A stretch of 64,000 bases of DNA from Sergeia podlipaevii (GCA_030849805.1 JASANZ010002275.1:1-64000); one strand, 5' to 3'. Numbered from the stretch's first letter, positions 1 to 11,200 are shown. Translations and numbers: made by a program. The notes: generated by a model not told the origin, from the letters alone.

Positions 1-381
1 CCCATGGGGCGAGGCTTTGACATTGTTTATGAAACCTTTGGCGGTGAATGGCTGGACCGCGCCATCACGCTTGTGGCGCCTCATGGCTACATCCTGGAGA
101 TTACGGGCTTCGAAGAGCATATGCTTGCTCCTGCGGCACTTAAGGGCATTGTAATTGCCTTTCCGCTCTCCCCGCTTGCCTTCATGTACCCTTGCGGTGC
201 CTTTCAGACCTACACGGGGGATATGCTGAGAAATGCGATGCCGTTGATGGAGCAGGGCAAGGTACGAGCTATCGTTGATGATGCGCACAAATATGCCTTT
301 GGGAAAGAAGGAGTCATCAAGGCTTATCACGATCTTAAAGCTGGAAAAAATCGTGGGAAACTTGTCATTGATATTGTTTGA
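1..381 (+). CDS. Medium-chain dehydrogenase / quinone oxidoreductase, C-terminal part (5' truncated by window)
   Basis: The reading frame is open from base 1 and ends at TGA 379-381, so only the last ~127 residues are present; the ATG at base 4 is very probably internal. The visible part matches the C-terminal half of zinc-type medium-chain dehydrogenases/quinone reductases: the nucleotide-binding-fold segment GFDIVYETFGGEWLDRA, followed by a LVAPHGYILEITGF strand-turn (the family's 'APGGRLVxIG' position), and ending in GKNRGKLVIDIV, the usual GK-x-V-[IL]-D terminus. Such enzymes use NAD(P)H to reduce quinones, enals or ketones; the substrate cannot be inferred from this fragment and the Rossmann glycine motif lies outside the window. 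Family assignment is good, exact enzyme unknown. Confidence 0.75.
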   Translation, partial: PMGRGFDIVYETFGGEWLDRAITLVAPHGYILEITGFEEHMLAPAALKGIVIAFPLSPLAFMYPCGAFQTYTGDMLRNAMPLMEQGKVRAIVDDAHKYAFGKEGVIKAYHDLKAGKNRGKLVIDIV

Positions 382-1022
382 GATTTAGCGTACGTGTGCG
401 TGACAATATAGGAAAATGAAAACGATATTATATACGACTTTTTTTTTCTTCGACTTGAGTACAATTTACTACATAACCTCATTCATATATATTCGTCCAA
501 TTATGATCTTTTTTTTTTTGTATTCGAGAAATCTTTCAAGAGAGATTGCTATTGTCTTTCATTGCAGCACGAACAAAAAGCTATCATCATTTTTTCGACT
601 ACCAAAGCGGATGCATATATTCCCTGCGCCAAACATACGACTTTACTCTCCTTTTCTTTCCGCGTTTCAGGTTACAAGGCTTTAAATTTCTTTCATACTT
701 TCTTTTTATTTTTGATTTATGGGAAGAAGCAATAATAAATTAATATACTCATCCTCTCTTTTTCTGTGTGTGTATGTGATTCTCTGTTGCTGTTGCGGTT
801 GTCATTGTCTTTGTTTCCTACTCTTTTGGTTTCTCTCTTTTCCATTTTTTTATTATTTTCTGCAAACAACAAAAAAATACACATACATAAAATAGGCGCG
901 GTTTTTTTTTTTTTTCGGAGTTTATAGCGACAGAAAGTGAAGGAGGATTTGCATTTGCTTTATCTTATTTTTATTTTTATTATCAAAGCCGTCGTTTGAA
1001 TCATTATTTTGTGAGTTCCAGA
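382..1022 (+). other. Intergenic spacer with two candidate splice acceptors
   Basis: AT-rich spacer with no convincing ORF. It holds the 3' UTR of the dehydrogenase and the processing signals of the next gene. A T-run at 902-915 is followed by AG at 919-920, and a second T-rich stretch (about 954-983) by AG at 987-988; either would place the spliced leader upstream of ATG 1023. Confidence 0.6.
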
Positions 1023-3830
1023 ATGCGTGGGTTTCGTTTCCGAAAACCAGATTGGTGCGATTGCACGCGCAGTGTTCGCCGCTGGGTTTCTTTTTCTCCC
1101 TTGGGTAGTAGTAGTAATTATAAGGCTCCAGGAAGTGACCAAGAGCCACATCAGAATTATACTGGTAGCAGTATGAATGAACCACCGAGTGGGAGTTTGT
1201 ACTACTTTCCAGCATGCAATAAACGTTATCCTCTTGAGTTCAAGGACGCAGAGCTGCCAAAGAAGGAGAATTGTGTACCGTTTAGGATGCAAGGACGTAT
1301 TCATTTAATTGATACGACAATACCCCTCCTCTCGGCACAAGAATTGCAACAGTGGAAGCTAGACCGCATCATCTACTCTACTCTTCACCACTTCCAACCT
1401 GATGCCCAGACACCAGCCCCTTCTCTCATGCCACCAGGGACGACCGCGCCGCTACTGGACCCTCAAATCACCCCACTAGACACTATGTATCGGCAAAAAG
1501 GCCTCTTTGCTCCTTCTGAAATTGCAGAGCTTCTGATTCGCCTTACACCCACATTCTTTGTGGAAACACGTTACATCATTAGTCATATACCCCCGGATGT
1601 GCTCTTTGTTGTTGATCAAAGGATTTCGCGTAGGTTGTATGTAGGATTTTTATTTGCGAAGTACCCAATGATCTTCAAAGTGCATAAACCACGTTATAGT
1701 TCGGCAGTTGTGAAGCTAAATAGCGATATGTCGTTCATTCGTCATCATCGGGACTACAAAAAGGGAGATCGACTGCATTACAAGCACAACGCCGAATTTC
1801 GCTCAGGCGGTCTCATAAATCCAAATGCGCCAACTGGTGATGTCATCAGTACTACCACCACCACTGGTACTTCTATAAGTACAACTGCAAGTACAGACAA
1901 TAATATTAATTCACGAGCAGGACGCAAGAAGCACATTGATCATACCATTTTTGACATTCTCGTTCGTCATCTTCCACGTGGCTCGAGTTCCGGTACTCAG
2001 AATAGCAGTGACAAGAGTGATGCATCACTCTTTGCTCCACTGTCACTCATAGAATGGGTGAACTCCTTCTCGCCGCAAGAGCTGGAGGTGTTGAATAAGG
2101 TTCCTCAGCGCCGCGTGCTGCTTATCATGAGTCGTTATGTGCACATTTTCCAGATGATGTGCATGAATGGAGAGGAACCTAGCATCTACACTGATTGTCA
2201 AGAATTGATGAAGCACATTGGCAGTAAAAATTCGAAGACCACAAACTGCCTAGTAAAAGGAAGGGAAGAAGAAGGAGAAGAAGCGAAGGATCCCTGTGCA
2301 GCTGCGGATGCCTCATGCTTAGCTGCTGCCCCAGCTTCTCAGGGGAGAAGCCCGCTAAAGATTGAAGATGATCTCATTGGTTTCGATGACATCTTTGGCG
2401 TCACCTCCAGTGGATCCCAAGACGTCGCAAAATGTGATGATGGATTAGGCGTAGATGAGGAGCATGACGAAGCTTACAAGGCGCAAGACGCAAGTGATGA
2501 ACATGATCAGGCCGAGGAAGTTGTGGATAAGTATAGCGACACATTTGACTCCATGGACGAGGCTGATACTCAGAAAAAAGACAGTGATGCAGGTGTACAT
2601 GCTCCACATGATTCCGTGGGCAGCGACGGCGGTGGGTTGGCTGCTCGAGAGGGTGAAGATAGCGAGGAAGATGTATATGCGTCTATAGCGCTAGACAGCC
2701 TTTATGTGCGACGGCTTCCTCCTCACATTGCGCCCCGCAGTTTGAGTAACTTCAACCTCGACAACACCCCCGACAAAGAACTTCTTTCGGTGGTTCTTAG
2801 TTTCCTGGCACCTCCGCCATCCATATCAGGTAGGTTTAAAACATCTCCACTGTCGCCGCCCAAGACGGGGTCCTTCCTTTATAACGGGTCAACGGGGGTG
2901 ACACCAGATGCGCGATTGCTCCATTGGAGGTGGGTGAAAATTGAACACATTTATGCCGCGCTGACGCGAGAACAGCGAAGGCGCCTGCGCGACTATAAGG
3001 GCGGTCTTGTGGGCTTCTTGCGTCTACACGGAGAACTGCTGGAACTCAGCAACGATTTTCTGCACGTAATTGCGCACGACCCAACCGGCACAGTGACCCC
3101 TTTCGTTCCGTCTCAGAAACTGTTTTGCTTTGAGGAGCGAGTCGTGCTGCCACATGAGTTCGACACTCCAGGCAACGCGCGCACCGCGATGCTTTTTGGT
3201 GAAGATGTGCGCGGTGCGTACGAGCGTATTCTTGGTGCTAGCCAGGTACCAATGACACGACAGCAACTGCTGCTGCTAGATCCACTGAACCCTATTCTGC
3301 ATCATGATGTGTTGGTGGAGGAAGTTGCGGCAACTCTTCCTTCTTGCCAGCCTGTACCCTTTACGAAGTTTTTCTCAAAGTTGCCGCCTATTCTCAAGGC
3401 TACAATGGGGAGGGGAGTAAGCTTGACCTCTACAGGGCTCCTCAAAGTGTGGACAGAGAGAGGCAGGAGAATGATTCAACGCGTAGACACGGCGGAAAGT
3501 GCAACGTCAGCTCATGGAAAAGGAATTCCAGCGAAGATGACAGCAAATGGAAAGAGATCTAGCGTGGAGGAGAAGACGGCGCAAGAAGCAGCGCAGCCGA
3601 TGACACTAGATGAAGCAGTCGAGGCTTTGGCTGCGGCAGTGCCAGTCGGTGGAGCCACCATCAAAGCTCTCATTCGTGTGCACCTGTCTTTGCCCGTGGT
3701 CGAAGCTCTAGAGAGAGAACTCGGCTCTGTTTATGAAGCTGTGGAGGCGTATCCGCAGTTTTTTGTCGTTGAGGTGCCGATGGAGGACGGCAGGTGGAAA
3801 AAAGGTAATGCGGTGGTTCGGTTAAGGTGA
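1023..3830 (+). CDS. Large probable mitochondrial protein with repeated helical modules (935 aa), function unknown
   Basis: I do not recognise this protein by name. ATG 1023 is the first in-frame ATG after the two candidate splice acceptors (919-920, 987-988); the frame stays open back to a TTG at 996, which is not a credible start. The N-terminus (MRGFRFRKPDWCDCTRSVRR) is arginine-rich with no acidic residues before D10, compatible with a mitochondrial presequence. At least four segments share one pattern, a helix, a short linker and then 'h-x-x-F-L-x-x-[YH]-P-x-h-F-x-h': around residues 190-233 (GFLFAKYPMIFKV), 345-390 (VLLIMSRYVHIFQMM), 645-690 (VGFLRLHGELLELS) and 880-935 (VYEAVEAYPQFFVVE); a weaker fifth lies at 763-800. 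Between modules 2 and 3 (about 415-560) is a long acidic, low-complexity region. The look is that of kinetoplastid mitochondrial RNA-processing or ribosome-assembly proteins, but this is inference. Confidence 0.85.
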   Translation: MRGFRFRKPDWCDCTRSVRRWVSFSPLGSSSNYKAPGSDQEPHQNYTGSSMNEPPSGSLYYFPACNKRYPLEFKDAELPKKENCVPFRMQGRIHLIDTTIPLLSAQELQQWKLDRIIYSTLHHFQPDAQTPAPSLMPPGTTAPLLDPQITPLDTMYRQKGLFAPSEIAELLIRLTPTFFVETRYIISHIPPDVLFVVDQRISRRLYVGFLFAKYPMIFKVHKPRYSSAVVKLNSDMSFIRHHRDYKKGDRLHYKHNAEFRSGGLINPNAPTGDVISTTTTTGTSISTTASTDNNINSRAGRKKHIDHTIFDILVRHLPRGSSSGTQNSSDKSDASLFAPLSLIEWVNSFSPQELEVLNKVPQRRVLLIMSRYVHIFQMMCMNGEEPSIYTDCQELMKHIGSKNSKTTNCLVKGREEEGEEAKDPCAAADASCLAAAPASQGRSPLKIEDDLIGFDDIFGVTSSGSQDVAKCDDGLGVDEEHDEAYKAQDASDEHDQAEEVVDKYSDTFDSMDEADTQKKDSDAGVHAPHDSVGSDGGGLAAREGEDSEEDVYASIALDSLYVRRLPPHIAPRSLSNFNLDNTPDKELLSVVLSFLAPPPSISGRFKTSPLSPPKTGSFLYNGSTGVTPDARLLHWRWVKIEHIYAALTREQRRRLRDYKGGLVGFLRLHGELLELSNDFLHVIAHDPTGTVTPFVPSQKLFCFEERVVLPHEFDTPGNARTAMLFGEDVRGAYERILGASQVPMTRQQLLLLDPLNPILHHDVLVEEVAATLPSCQPVPFTKFFSKLPPILKATMGRGVSLTSTGLLKVWTERGRRMIQRVDTAESATSAHGKGIPAKMTANGKRSSVEEKTAQEAAQPMTLDEAVEALAAAVPVGGATIKALIRVHLSLPVVEALERELGSVYEAVEAYPQFFVVEVPMEDGRWKKGNAVVRLR

Positions 3831-4724
3831 GGAACAGGGGGAGAAAAAAGAAGGGAGGAAGACTCAAATGCACTTTGTTTTGCTAAAATAAAATAAGAAT
3901 GAAAGGCAGCTTTTTTTTTTTCTTTGAGGTTAAATGATGGCGGTGATTTTATTTTTCCTTTTCTCTTTTTAAGCATTATTACATTCATATTATGTGGGAT
4001 TGTTTTTTTTTTTCTTTCACTATCTTTAAACTCATTGTTATTTCTCTGCTATTATTATTATTATTTTTTTTTTGCTTCGTATTTTGTTGTATGTCACTTT
4101 ACACTCTTTTCTGTTAAGTGAACGGTAGAAAAAAAAGTTTTCATTTATATATTGCAACTGCCTTCCTTCTTTCTTCCTTTTCCTTCTTATTTTAAACCAT
4201 TTTTATCTTAAGCATATATGGATGTAGAAAACTGTAGTTCTCATCATTTTCCCTCTACATAGAACGTGCGAATAAGCAAAACATTTTAACCATTCTGTTT
4301 GTTTGATATTCTTTTCTTTTGTTTTTGCATACCTCCTCTGTTTTGAGAGGTAGGGACTCATTTCCACTAATATTGTACCCTTTTTTTTTTTAGCAGTGAA
4401 AAAAAAAGTTGCAATTTTGTTCTTTTTCTCTATTATTTTGAGCATATTGCATAACAATCTTTGTCCATTCCTCCATGACGGTCCCTTCAAAAAAAAAACT
4501 TTCTTCTGTTAATTGCTATTAGTGATTTTCAGTGTAGCATAATCACAAAAAAAAGAAAAAAGACTGATTCTTTAAGGATAATAGAGGACACAAAAGTGAC
4601 AGCAGTAGTAGCCTCTTGCTCTTTGTTTCTTTTTGTTGTTGTTGTTGAAATATATATTCAAAAGGAAGTTGAGAGGCGTGGGAAAGCAAACTGGGAATAT
4701 ATATGTAACATCCTATCGGTCATA
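3831..4724 (+). other. Spacer with T-rich tracts; splice acceptor before the 52-aa ORF
   Basis: AT-rich with many T runs, no long ORF with coding character. Near its end a pyrimidine/TTG-rich tract (4612-4647) leads to AG 4663-4664. Between that AG and ATG 4725 lies a start-stop element, ATGTAA, at 4703-4708. Confidence 0.5.
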
Positions 4725-4883
4725 ATGCAAAACAACAACTCTGACCCCTCCTTGGCGGCGACAGTTGGTTCATCCTTTACGACGGCTCTCTCTGCTTCTC
4801 TTGAGAAGCTTAGTGCATTGCGCGCGTGCGGCCTTCTCTTTCTACTGGCGGCCATTACCGTTATCGCAGCACACATGCAGTAG
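4725..4883 (+). CDS. Candidate 52-aa tail-anchored microprotein
   Basis: A 52-codon ORF whose GC content is clearly higher than the surrounding AT-rich spacer. It starts with a polar, Ser/Thr/Ala-rich segment (MQNNNSDPSLAATVGSSF), continues with a short amphipathic stretch (SLEKLSALRA) and ends in one hydrophobic segment, CGLLFLLAAITVIAAHMQ, only two residues after which the stop occurs. This is the layout of a C-terminally anchored membrane protein of the ER or outer mitochondrial membrane. It has its own polypyrimidine tract (4612-4647) and AG (4663-4664), with a 60-nt leader carrying one start-stop ATGTAA at 4703. The same frame is open upstream to 4596, but that part would precede the splice acceptor. 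No family recognised; coding status is an inference from composition and signals. Confidence 0.5.
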   Translation: MQNNNSDPSLAATVGSSFTTALSASLEKLSALRACGLLFLLAAITVIAAHMQ

Positions 4884-5718
4884 AGGTGCATCAGGGAGAA
4901 AACCGTGGGGACCAAGGGTAATGAGGGATTCCTTTTCTCATTGTACTATTATAGCGACATTAGCGGCCTTTATGCATGTCGGGGTAGCTGCAGGTATGTC
5001 CTCGCTAGTGTCGCTGTCTTCTTCTCCATTTTTTTTTTTTACTTTTTATTCTGCATATGAGCAAGTAGATGTGAATATTTATGCTGGTGTCACTATGTGA
5101 GCGAAAGGTTACGTATATGTGCCAAGGGTTGATGGTCTATATGATTATTCTAACTGTATCGATATATATATGTGAGTAGGTGCTGCAATTACTATTCTTA
5201 TTTTTTAAAAAAAAATACACATCTACATAAATGTCAGCTTGCCAAATGCATTATGACAGAAAAAAAAATTGCGCATATGTGGATGTTATGCAGTTCACTA
5301 CGCAAAATACTAGACGCTTGAGTTTGATAGTACATTTTTGTCAGTACAAAAAAAAAAAATGAATTGTTTGTTTACGTTAAATTTGCCAACTTCCGTGAAG
5401 ATTATTCAATCTTCTTATCTCCACTTTTTTTGTGCCACATATTGTAAATCTTTTAAGTCTCTATAGGCGACAGTTTGTGTTATTATTTATTCATATTTTT
5501 GAAAGCACAGCAAACAATACTAGCATCAGGGTCTTCATTAAACCCAAAGGAATCTATACACGCGTACGCTGGGTCGCACCACAAGTTGTCAATATTACTT
5601 CTGCTTTTTTTCTTTTCTTTTTTCTTTTCTTTTCCTTGCAATTTTGTTGTTGTTGCTTTTTTTTTTGCTGTTTTGCTTTTTCCAATATATATCCTCGTAG
5701 TTCCCTTTTTTCTCTTCA
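4884..5718 (+). other. Spacer with strong polypyrimidine tract and AG 5699-5700
   Basis: Mostly A/T-rich. It ends in a very long pyrimidine-rich tract (about 5603-5690) broken only by short TTG/CAA units, with no AG until 5699-5700. That gives an 18-nt leader for the kinase gene. A further T-run with AG lies near 5029-5060. No other gene seen. Confidence 0.6.
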
Positions 5719-6858
5719 ATGGCACCCAAGCTGAAGCGGCTTCCGCCAAAGCCGTGCGTAATGCCTCTCTCAGAGGAGGAAGGAACAAATAACAACGAAC
5801 TCATGGTTGGGAACATTCGCGTCGGCCCACACGGGGTCGAGTTTACCGGTGAGGGTGATCTTCATGTTCCCCGTCCCGACCTGGATATTGATAGCCTGCG
5901 CCGAGTTAGAAAACTGGGACAGGGTACACAGGGCAACGTGTCCATGTACGTCACGCCGGATGAATCAGTGTTTGCTGTGAAGAAGATCACTATTCCGTCG
6001 AACGCAGACAATCGTATGCGTCAAACTGTTGCAGCAGAGCTGCGAAATATCTTTTCTGAGAAAGCGAGTGAGTACACAGTGGAGCTGTACAATGCGTTTT
6101 ACCGAGACAACGCTCTGCGGTTGGTGATGGAGTACATGGATTGGGGAAACCTGGAGGAGCTTCTGAACCAGAACGTGAAGGTGCCTGAGCCGGCGTGCGC
6201 GTACATTACATCACAGATGCTTCATGCGCTGGAAATTCTACATACTAAATCCAACATTGTCACAGAACCCAATCATCACAAGTCTCTCAAGCAAATTCAT
6301 CGCGACATTAAGCCCGCTAACGTACTGCTGTCCACAGATGGAAGAGTGAAGCTTGCCGACTTTGGCATTGCCACCAGTGCTGAAACCATTGGCGTTAACT
6401 CGTTCGTTGGAACTGCTACATACATGAGCCCAGAGCGCATTCAAGGCCGTCGCTACAGCACACCCAGCGACATCTGGAGTGTTGGCGTGGTCGTAGCGCA
6501 GATGCTCGTAGGGCACTATCCTTTCACCTCGGTCAAACGTGGCTTTATGGCATTGCTGCGTGAAATTACCGCAATTGAGTCGTTCAATGTGCGTGAAGGA
6601 AGCGGGTGCTCACAAAGCGCGCAAGACTTTGTGGATAAGTGTCTCCGACAGAATCCAGACGACCGCAGCACCGCCACAGAGCTTCTCCAGACACCGTGGA
6701 TCACAGAAAATGAAAACACGGGTCGTGAGATGATCGTGGAGCTGCTGCGCACGCTGGGTGACACCAACCGTCACCGCGAAGCTCAGACAAGTGCAGGCGT
6801 CACTCGCGAGAACACTAGCATTTCCCGGAATGATAGCCAATTCCAAGTTGCATGGTGA
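5719..6858 (+). CDS. Protein kinase of the STE7 / MAP-kinase-kinase type (379 aa)
   Basis: Complete serine/threonine (dual-specificity-like) kinase. Visible motifs: glycine loop GQGTQGNV at 67-74, ATP-anchoring lysine in FAVKK (K88), catalytic loop HRDIKPANVL with D196 and N201, DFG at 214-216, SPE at 237-239 in MSPER, and DIWSVGV at 251-257. The activation segment ends NSFVGTATYMSPER, close to the MEK/MKK form (NSFVGTRSYMSPER) with Ser/Thr residues before it (T219, S220, T223, S228) as candidate activation sites. A ~14-residue insertion (NIVTEPNHHKSLKQ) sits just before HRD. The 60-residue N-terminus lacks an obvious MAPK docking motif beyond basic PKLKRLPPKP at 3-12, which could serve as one. 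ATG 5719 is the first ATG after the acceptor AG 5699-5700. By family it should phosphorylate a MAP kinase; the partner is not in the window. Confidence 0.9.
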   Translation: MAPKLKRLPPKPCVMPLSEEEGTNNNELMVGNIRVGPHGVEFTGEGDLHVPRPDLDIDSLRRVRKLGQGTQGNVSMYVTPDESVFAVKKITIPSNADNRMRQTVAAELRNIFSEKASEYTVELYNAFYRDNALRLVMEYMDWGNLEELLNQNVKVPEPACAYITSQMLHALEILHTKSNIVTEPNHHKSLKQIHRDIKPANVLLSTDGRVKLADFGIATSAETIGVNSFVGTATYMSPERIQGRRYSTPSDIWSVGVVVAQMLVGHYPFTSVKRGFMALLREITAIESFNVREGSGCSQSAQDFVDKCLRQNPDDRSTATELLQTPWITENENTGREMIVELLRTLGDTNRHREAQTSAGVTRENTSISRNDSQFQVAW

Positions 6859-7284
6859 TTATTATGCACATTGTGTGTGAGAGAGAGAGAGCACAGGCAT
6901 TGCTTTATAATATGGTGTGCCACACATTTTTTTTTTTTTAAGCGGTCACAATTAGTAGCGGGGGGGGGGTTGTAGCTAGGTACCGCTGAAGAATGAAGAA
7001 AGGGTGGGCATTAAAAAAAAAAAAAAAACAGGATGGAGGCGAGGGATGAGTCTCTTTCGCTAGCGTGTTATGTTCATGAAGTTATTCATCTTAAGTTACC
7101 TAGCAGTAGTACATTTCTTGAAACAAAGAAAGTGAAAGGTGGAAGAATAGCCTCTCTAGTAGCGTGATATGCTCAACTATGGTATATCGTTGCAACTCGC
7201 CGCAATACCTCTCTCCTTTTTTTTTTTTCTTTGTCCCCCTCATTACCTCCTACGCATCGAACGATTTTATTATTCTTCGATACG

Positions 7285-7286
<2 letters not shown>

Positions 7287-7317
<31 letters not shown>
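7287..7317. repeat. (ATT)n microsatellite
   Basis: About ten tandem ATT/TTA units in the spacer after the kinase gene. Simple repeat, no coding role. Confidence 0.9.
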
Positions 7318-7318
<1 letters not shown>

Positions 7319-8008
7319 CATGCACCCAGTGGGAGGAACATTATGTATTTCCCCGATGAACAGGTGGTGGTAGCAGCACTTTCTTGTAAAACTTACGAGC
7401 ACTTACTCAACATTTGTTATCACGTACACAAGGTACATGTATGTTGTTGTTGTTGTTGTTTTTCAATTTATTTGTTTTACAAAGCAAAGCAATCAACGTG
7501 TGATTGTGTGATTGGAGGGGGTGGAAAGGAGAGGGGGAGGCACAACGGAGATAACCTTCTTTGGTTAACTTCAATGTGTTTTACGTACTGAGCTTAGGCT
7601 GTATATTTATCTTTTTTAACTTTTTTTTTTTCTCTCTCTCTCTGTACACGCCCTTCCCTGTGCGCACGTGATGTTCTTCAAAGGAATACAACAACAACGT
7701 AAAAAGTTTAAAAAATAATGGTATGTCCATTTTGTTATTCCTCCAATAAGATAATGACAAGTGCATACTTGTGCCAAGAAGAATCAACTACAGTACTTTC
7801 TTGTATTGCAATTCTTTGATATTGTTCCGTTCACTTTCACCTTTTTCTCCTTCTCTCTCTCTCTTTTTTTTCTTCCTCCTTTATCGATATTGTGGCTCAC
7901 GTGTAAAAGGTGGCGCTTTTTCACGTAATTTCATTAAGTTGAGTGAGCGCTGTATATAAAAAGTTTCATTTTTTTTTTTTGCATTTGCACAAGTAGTAGG
8001 TACTCACT

Positions 8009-8033
8009 TATATATATATATATATATATATAT
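8009..8033. repeat. (TA)n microsatellite
   Basis: About 12 uninterrupted TA units in the spacer upstream of the 2,074-residue gene. Confidence 0.9.
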
Positions 8034-8200
8034 CTGCTGCACTATCAAATAGTTGCATCACTCCTTTTTTATTATTATTATTATTTTTGCTGTACCGGCA
8101 AAGACCCCGGAATACAGAATTTGAAATACTGTTCTCTTTACTTGCGGGATTTTCTCTTTTCATTTGTTTGTGTTTGTGAGCTTTCCTTGCAATAGTGGAC

Positions 8201-11200
8201 ATGCACAAAACTGATCAATTTTTCAAGCAGTTTGCACAAGGCGCAGCCTCTGGAAATGGAAGCGGTGGTGTGGCCACCGCCTCAGTCGAGGTATCTACTT
8301 CTGACACAGCAGACGTGCCGAGAGGTGTCGCCAAGTTGGCAGCGCCATATTTCTCGGCAATTTCAGGAACACTCACTCCGAGCACAGCTCCAGGGCACAA
8401 TGTTTCTGCGCCACCTCCACGCATCTCGTCAGCGTTAGCGGCTAACCATGCGCACAACTCCTCGTCAATACCCGATGCATACTTGCGTCCAATACCGAGC
8501 TCTCTTCTTCCAGGTGCAGCTGACAACTTTGCCGCCGCAGCTCCCGTCGTTGATGACGGTGCCATCACGGCCGCCCATCTAGTGGCAGATCCCCTTGCGA
8601 TGCTTCGGCAGTGCATTCACTACATAACCTCTCACCCAGAGATGTACGGCACAAACGTCCGGGGCGTGCTCGATCGCGAGGTCATGCACGCGCTGCGTCT
8701 AAAAGCCTCAGAAATGTCGCTGATGAACTCTCAAAGCCTCCAGGGAGATATCCCAGCTGCCACCACAGTCACTCCAGCCATGGCAGCCGCGCTAGCAAGC
8801 GCGCAAAACTTCTCCCCGAAACGTGGTGGTGGTGCTGCTGCTGGCAGCACAGCAGGAGCGGTGGGAACCACGACAGCGGCACCGCCTCTGACGCTTCCTC
8901 CACTGCGCAGTGTTGCTGCAGAGGGTCAGGGGAAGAGCGCACGCGGGCAGGCCACGGTGGCTCAAATCAGCTTTGTGCAGCCCACGACAGGATTCTTTGC
9001 CTTGTTGGAAAGCACAGCGGTGCGGAGTAACGGCGTTGCTGGTGGTACTGCTGTTCCGTACAGCAACATTAACAACCGGAGCACAAACGCTGGCACCAAC
9101 CAGCATGTGAACGGACGTTTGTCAGATAGTAAGCGAGGTCGTAGCCCGCTTCCTCCGCATTCACACCATACCCCGACGCTGCCAGTGATGAATGAGAGCG
9201 TCGGGTGGGAGGGGACAGTGTCAGCGCAAGACGACCCAGATGCATCCCCAGAGCGCCTGCTACCTGCCTCTAGTAGCGGAGTGAAGGCAACTCAGCAGGA
9301 TTTGCTTGTGAGTGGTGGCTCATTTCGCGGCGTTGGCAGCGCGAGTGGTAGTGCAGCCGGCGGTGCTACCGGCGGCCTTCCTGTGTTGATTGATGGTGGG
9401 GGCTATGAAGTGTCTTTCCTGCGTGCACAGCTGCAGCAAGTGGAGGCCGCCTATAACTCCAAGTGCATTCGTATGCACGAGCTCGTCGAAGAGAACGGTC
9501 GACTTCTTGGGCAACTAAAGGCGTCTGACGAATCAGGGCAGAAGTGGCTAGAGGCCCTCAACAAGGAGCAAGCGCAGATGGAAGTCATGCGGCGTGAGCT
9601 CGATGGCTGGAAGGACAGGGCAGCCGATGCTTCGATGCAAGCCTCCACCCTCGCGCACCGTCGTCACTCTCAAGCTCGCAAGGCAGCTACGAATCAGTTG
9701 CAGGACGTCAAGCAAGAGGTGACCAAATTATCGCAGCTGTGGCGCGAAACCGAGCGTGCGCTGCAGGAGTCGAGACGCGCCTTTGAAAATTCAGAGAAGG
9801 AGGCAAACGAATCACACGATCACCTGAGCGACGCGTTCCACTATATTGAGCGTCTGGAACGGCGTGTGGAGCGGCGGGATGCGTACACGCGCCTCGTTTC
9901 GCGGCGCCAGGTGTCTCTTGAGGAGAAGTACGAGAAGCTCATGTGGTGTTTTAGAGAGCTTGGCACCATGGCCGGTGCCCACTCCTTTGCTGATTTTCTT
10001 CTCGCCGATGACCCCATTTGGTCGTGCGTGCTGTTTGTGCGAACGCAGCGACACGTGGGCGACTACCGCGCCATCGCCGCGGCACCTAGCGCCGCTGAGA
10101 GTGGTGGCGCACTCGTGTTTCAAAAATCACCCATCGGTGGTATCTTCCTCGATGAGAATTTTGACATCTCTCTTGTTTACAACGAAATGGCATACGAGGC
10201 GACTGCGCTGGATGACCGACGCAACCATGGCCGTCGTCTACGCACCAACCTGCGCGGCACCGTAGGCTGCCGTGTGCTTCGTGGCTTCAATCGCTTTGCG
10301 GTTGACTATCTTGGCGGAGAGGATAACATGCCTGATAGCTGCGACATGAACATGTGCAAGCTACCTCTCCTGACGCTTGCCTCGTTGTTATTGCCGCTGC
10401 ACAATTCTGATGGTACGAAACATATCCCTCCTTCAGCTGTAGCAGCCGCAGCAGCGGCGGCCGCTGCGGCGGCATCATCACCCAATAGTGGCGATGCTCC
10501 GACTGCAACTGAGCCAGCGGCCCCCTCACTGAAGACACCTGTGCCAAATACCAAAAGCTACAATCAGGCCACCATACGCTACCTACTCTATGCTTTTTGG
10601 CGCGGTCGTGTGGCGCAGTATAAGCAGGAGATGCTTGAGCGCAGGCGGCGCGCGATAAAGGTGTACACGATGGAAGAACGCAAATGCGTGCGAGCACAGC
10701 GAAGCCCGTCCGAGGTTCTGAGAGACGAGATGAGAGGCGCCAACGGCGAAGACGATGAAGAGGAAGAGGAGGCCCAGATGGCTGCACTGCGTGAGGAGGA
10801 GGAGGGGTGCGTGAAGAATACCTTTCTCAGCGCTCTCGTGGACTTTGCAGTGCAACTTGTGGGAGCCTCAAATGACTTGAAGCAGTTCCACCAGCAACAG
10901 CAGCAGCAGCAGCAAGGTGAAGAAGCAAAAATGGCGCGCATTCAGCTAGCTGTACGTGGCGTACTGTCAATGGATGACAACGAAGACGAAATATGGGACA
11001 ACGGTCGACTCTTCTTTGCCAGCATTCTTCCCGCAAGCTCACGCAAGGGGAAGCAAAAGCCTCAGTCCTTTGAATCGCCCGTACCGACGGCGACACTGGT
11101 GCCATCGTCGTTTGTGCCCGAGATTACCGTCAAGGTGCGCGAGCTGCTATGTGCACTGTATTACTACACAATGGAGTACAAGGACTTTGATGCTGACTTC

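Larger units (their letters stand above)
6859..8200 (+). other. 1.3-kb spacer with microsatellites
   Basis: Contains a G10 run (6960-6969), A and T homopolymers, an ATT repeat (7287-7317), a TA repeat (8009-8033) and several pyrimidine tracts. Near the end AG occurs at 8102-8103, 8179-8180 and 8194-8195; any of them would give a short leader for ATG 8201. No coding sequence supported: open frames here translate to Phe/Ile/Ser-rich runs from T-rich DNA. Confidence 0.55.

Noticed and set aside
7169..7591. 140-codon + strand frame in the spacer after the kinase
   Set aside because: Translates microsatellites and T runs (Ile, Phe and Cys runs); no globular segment.
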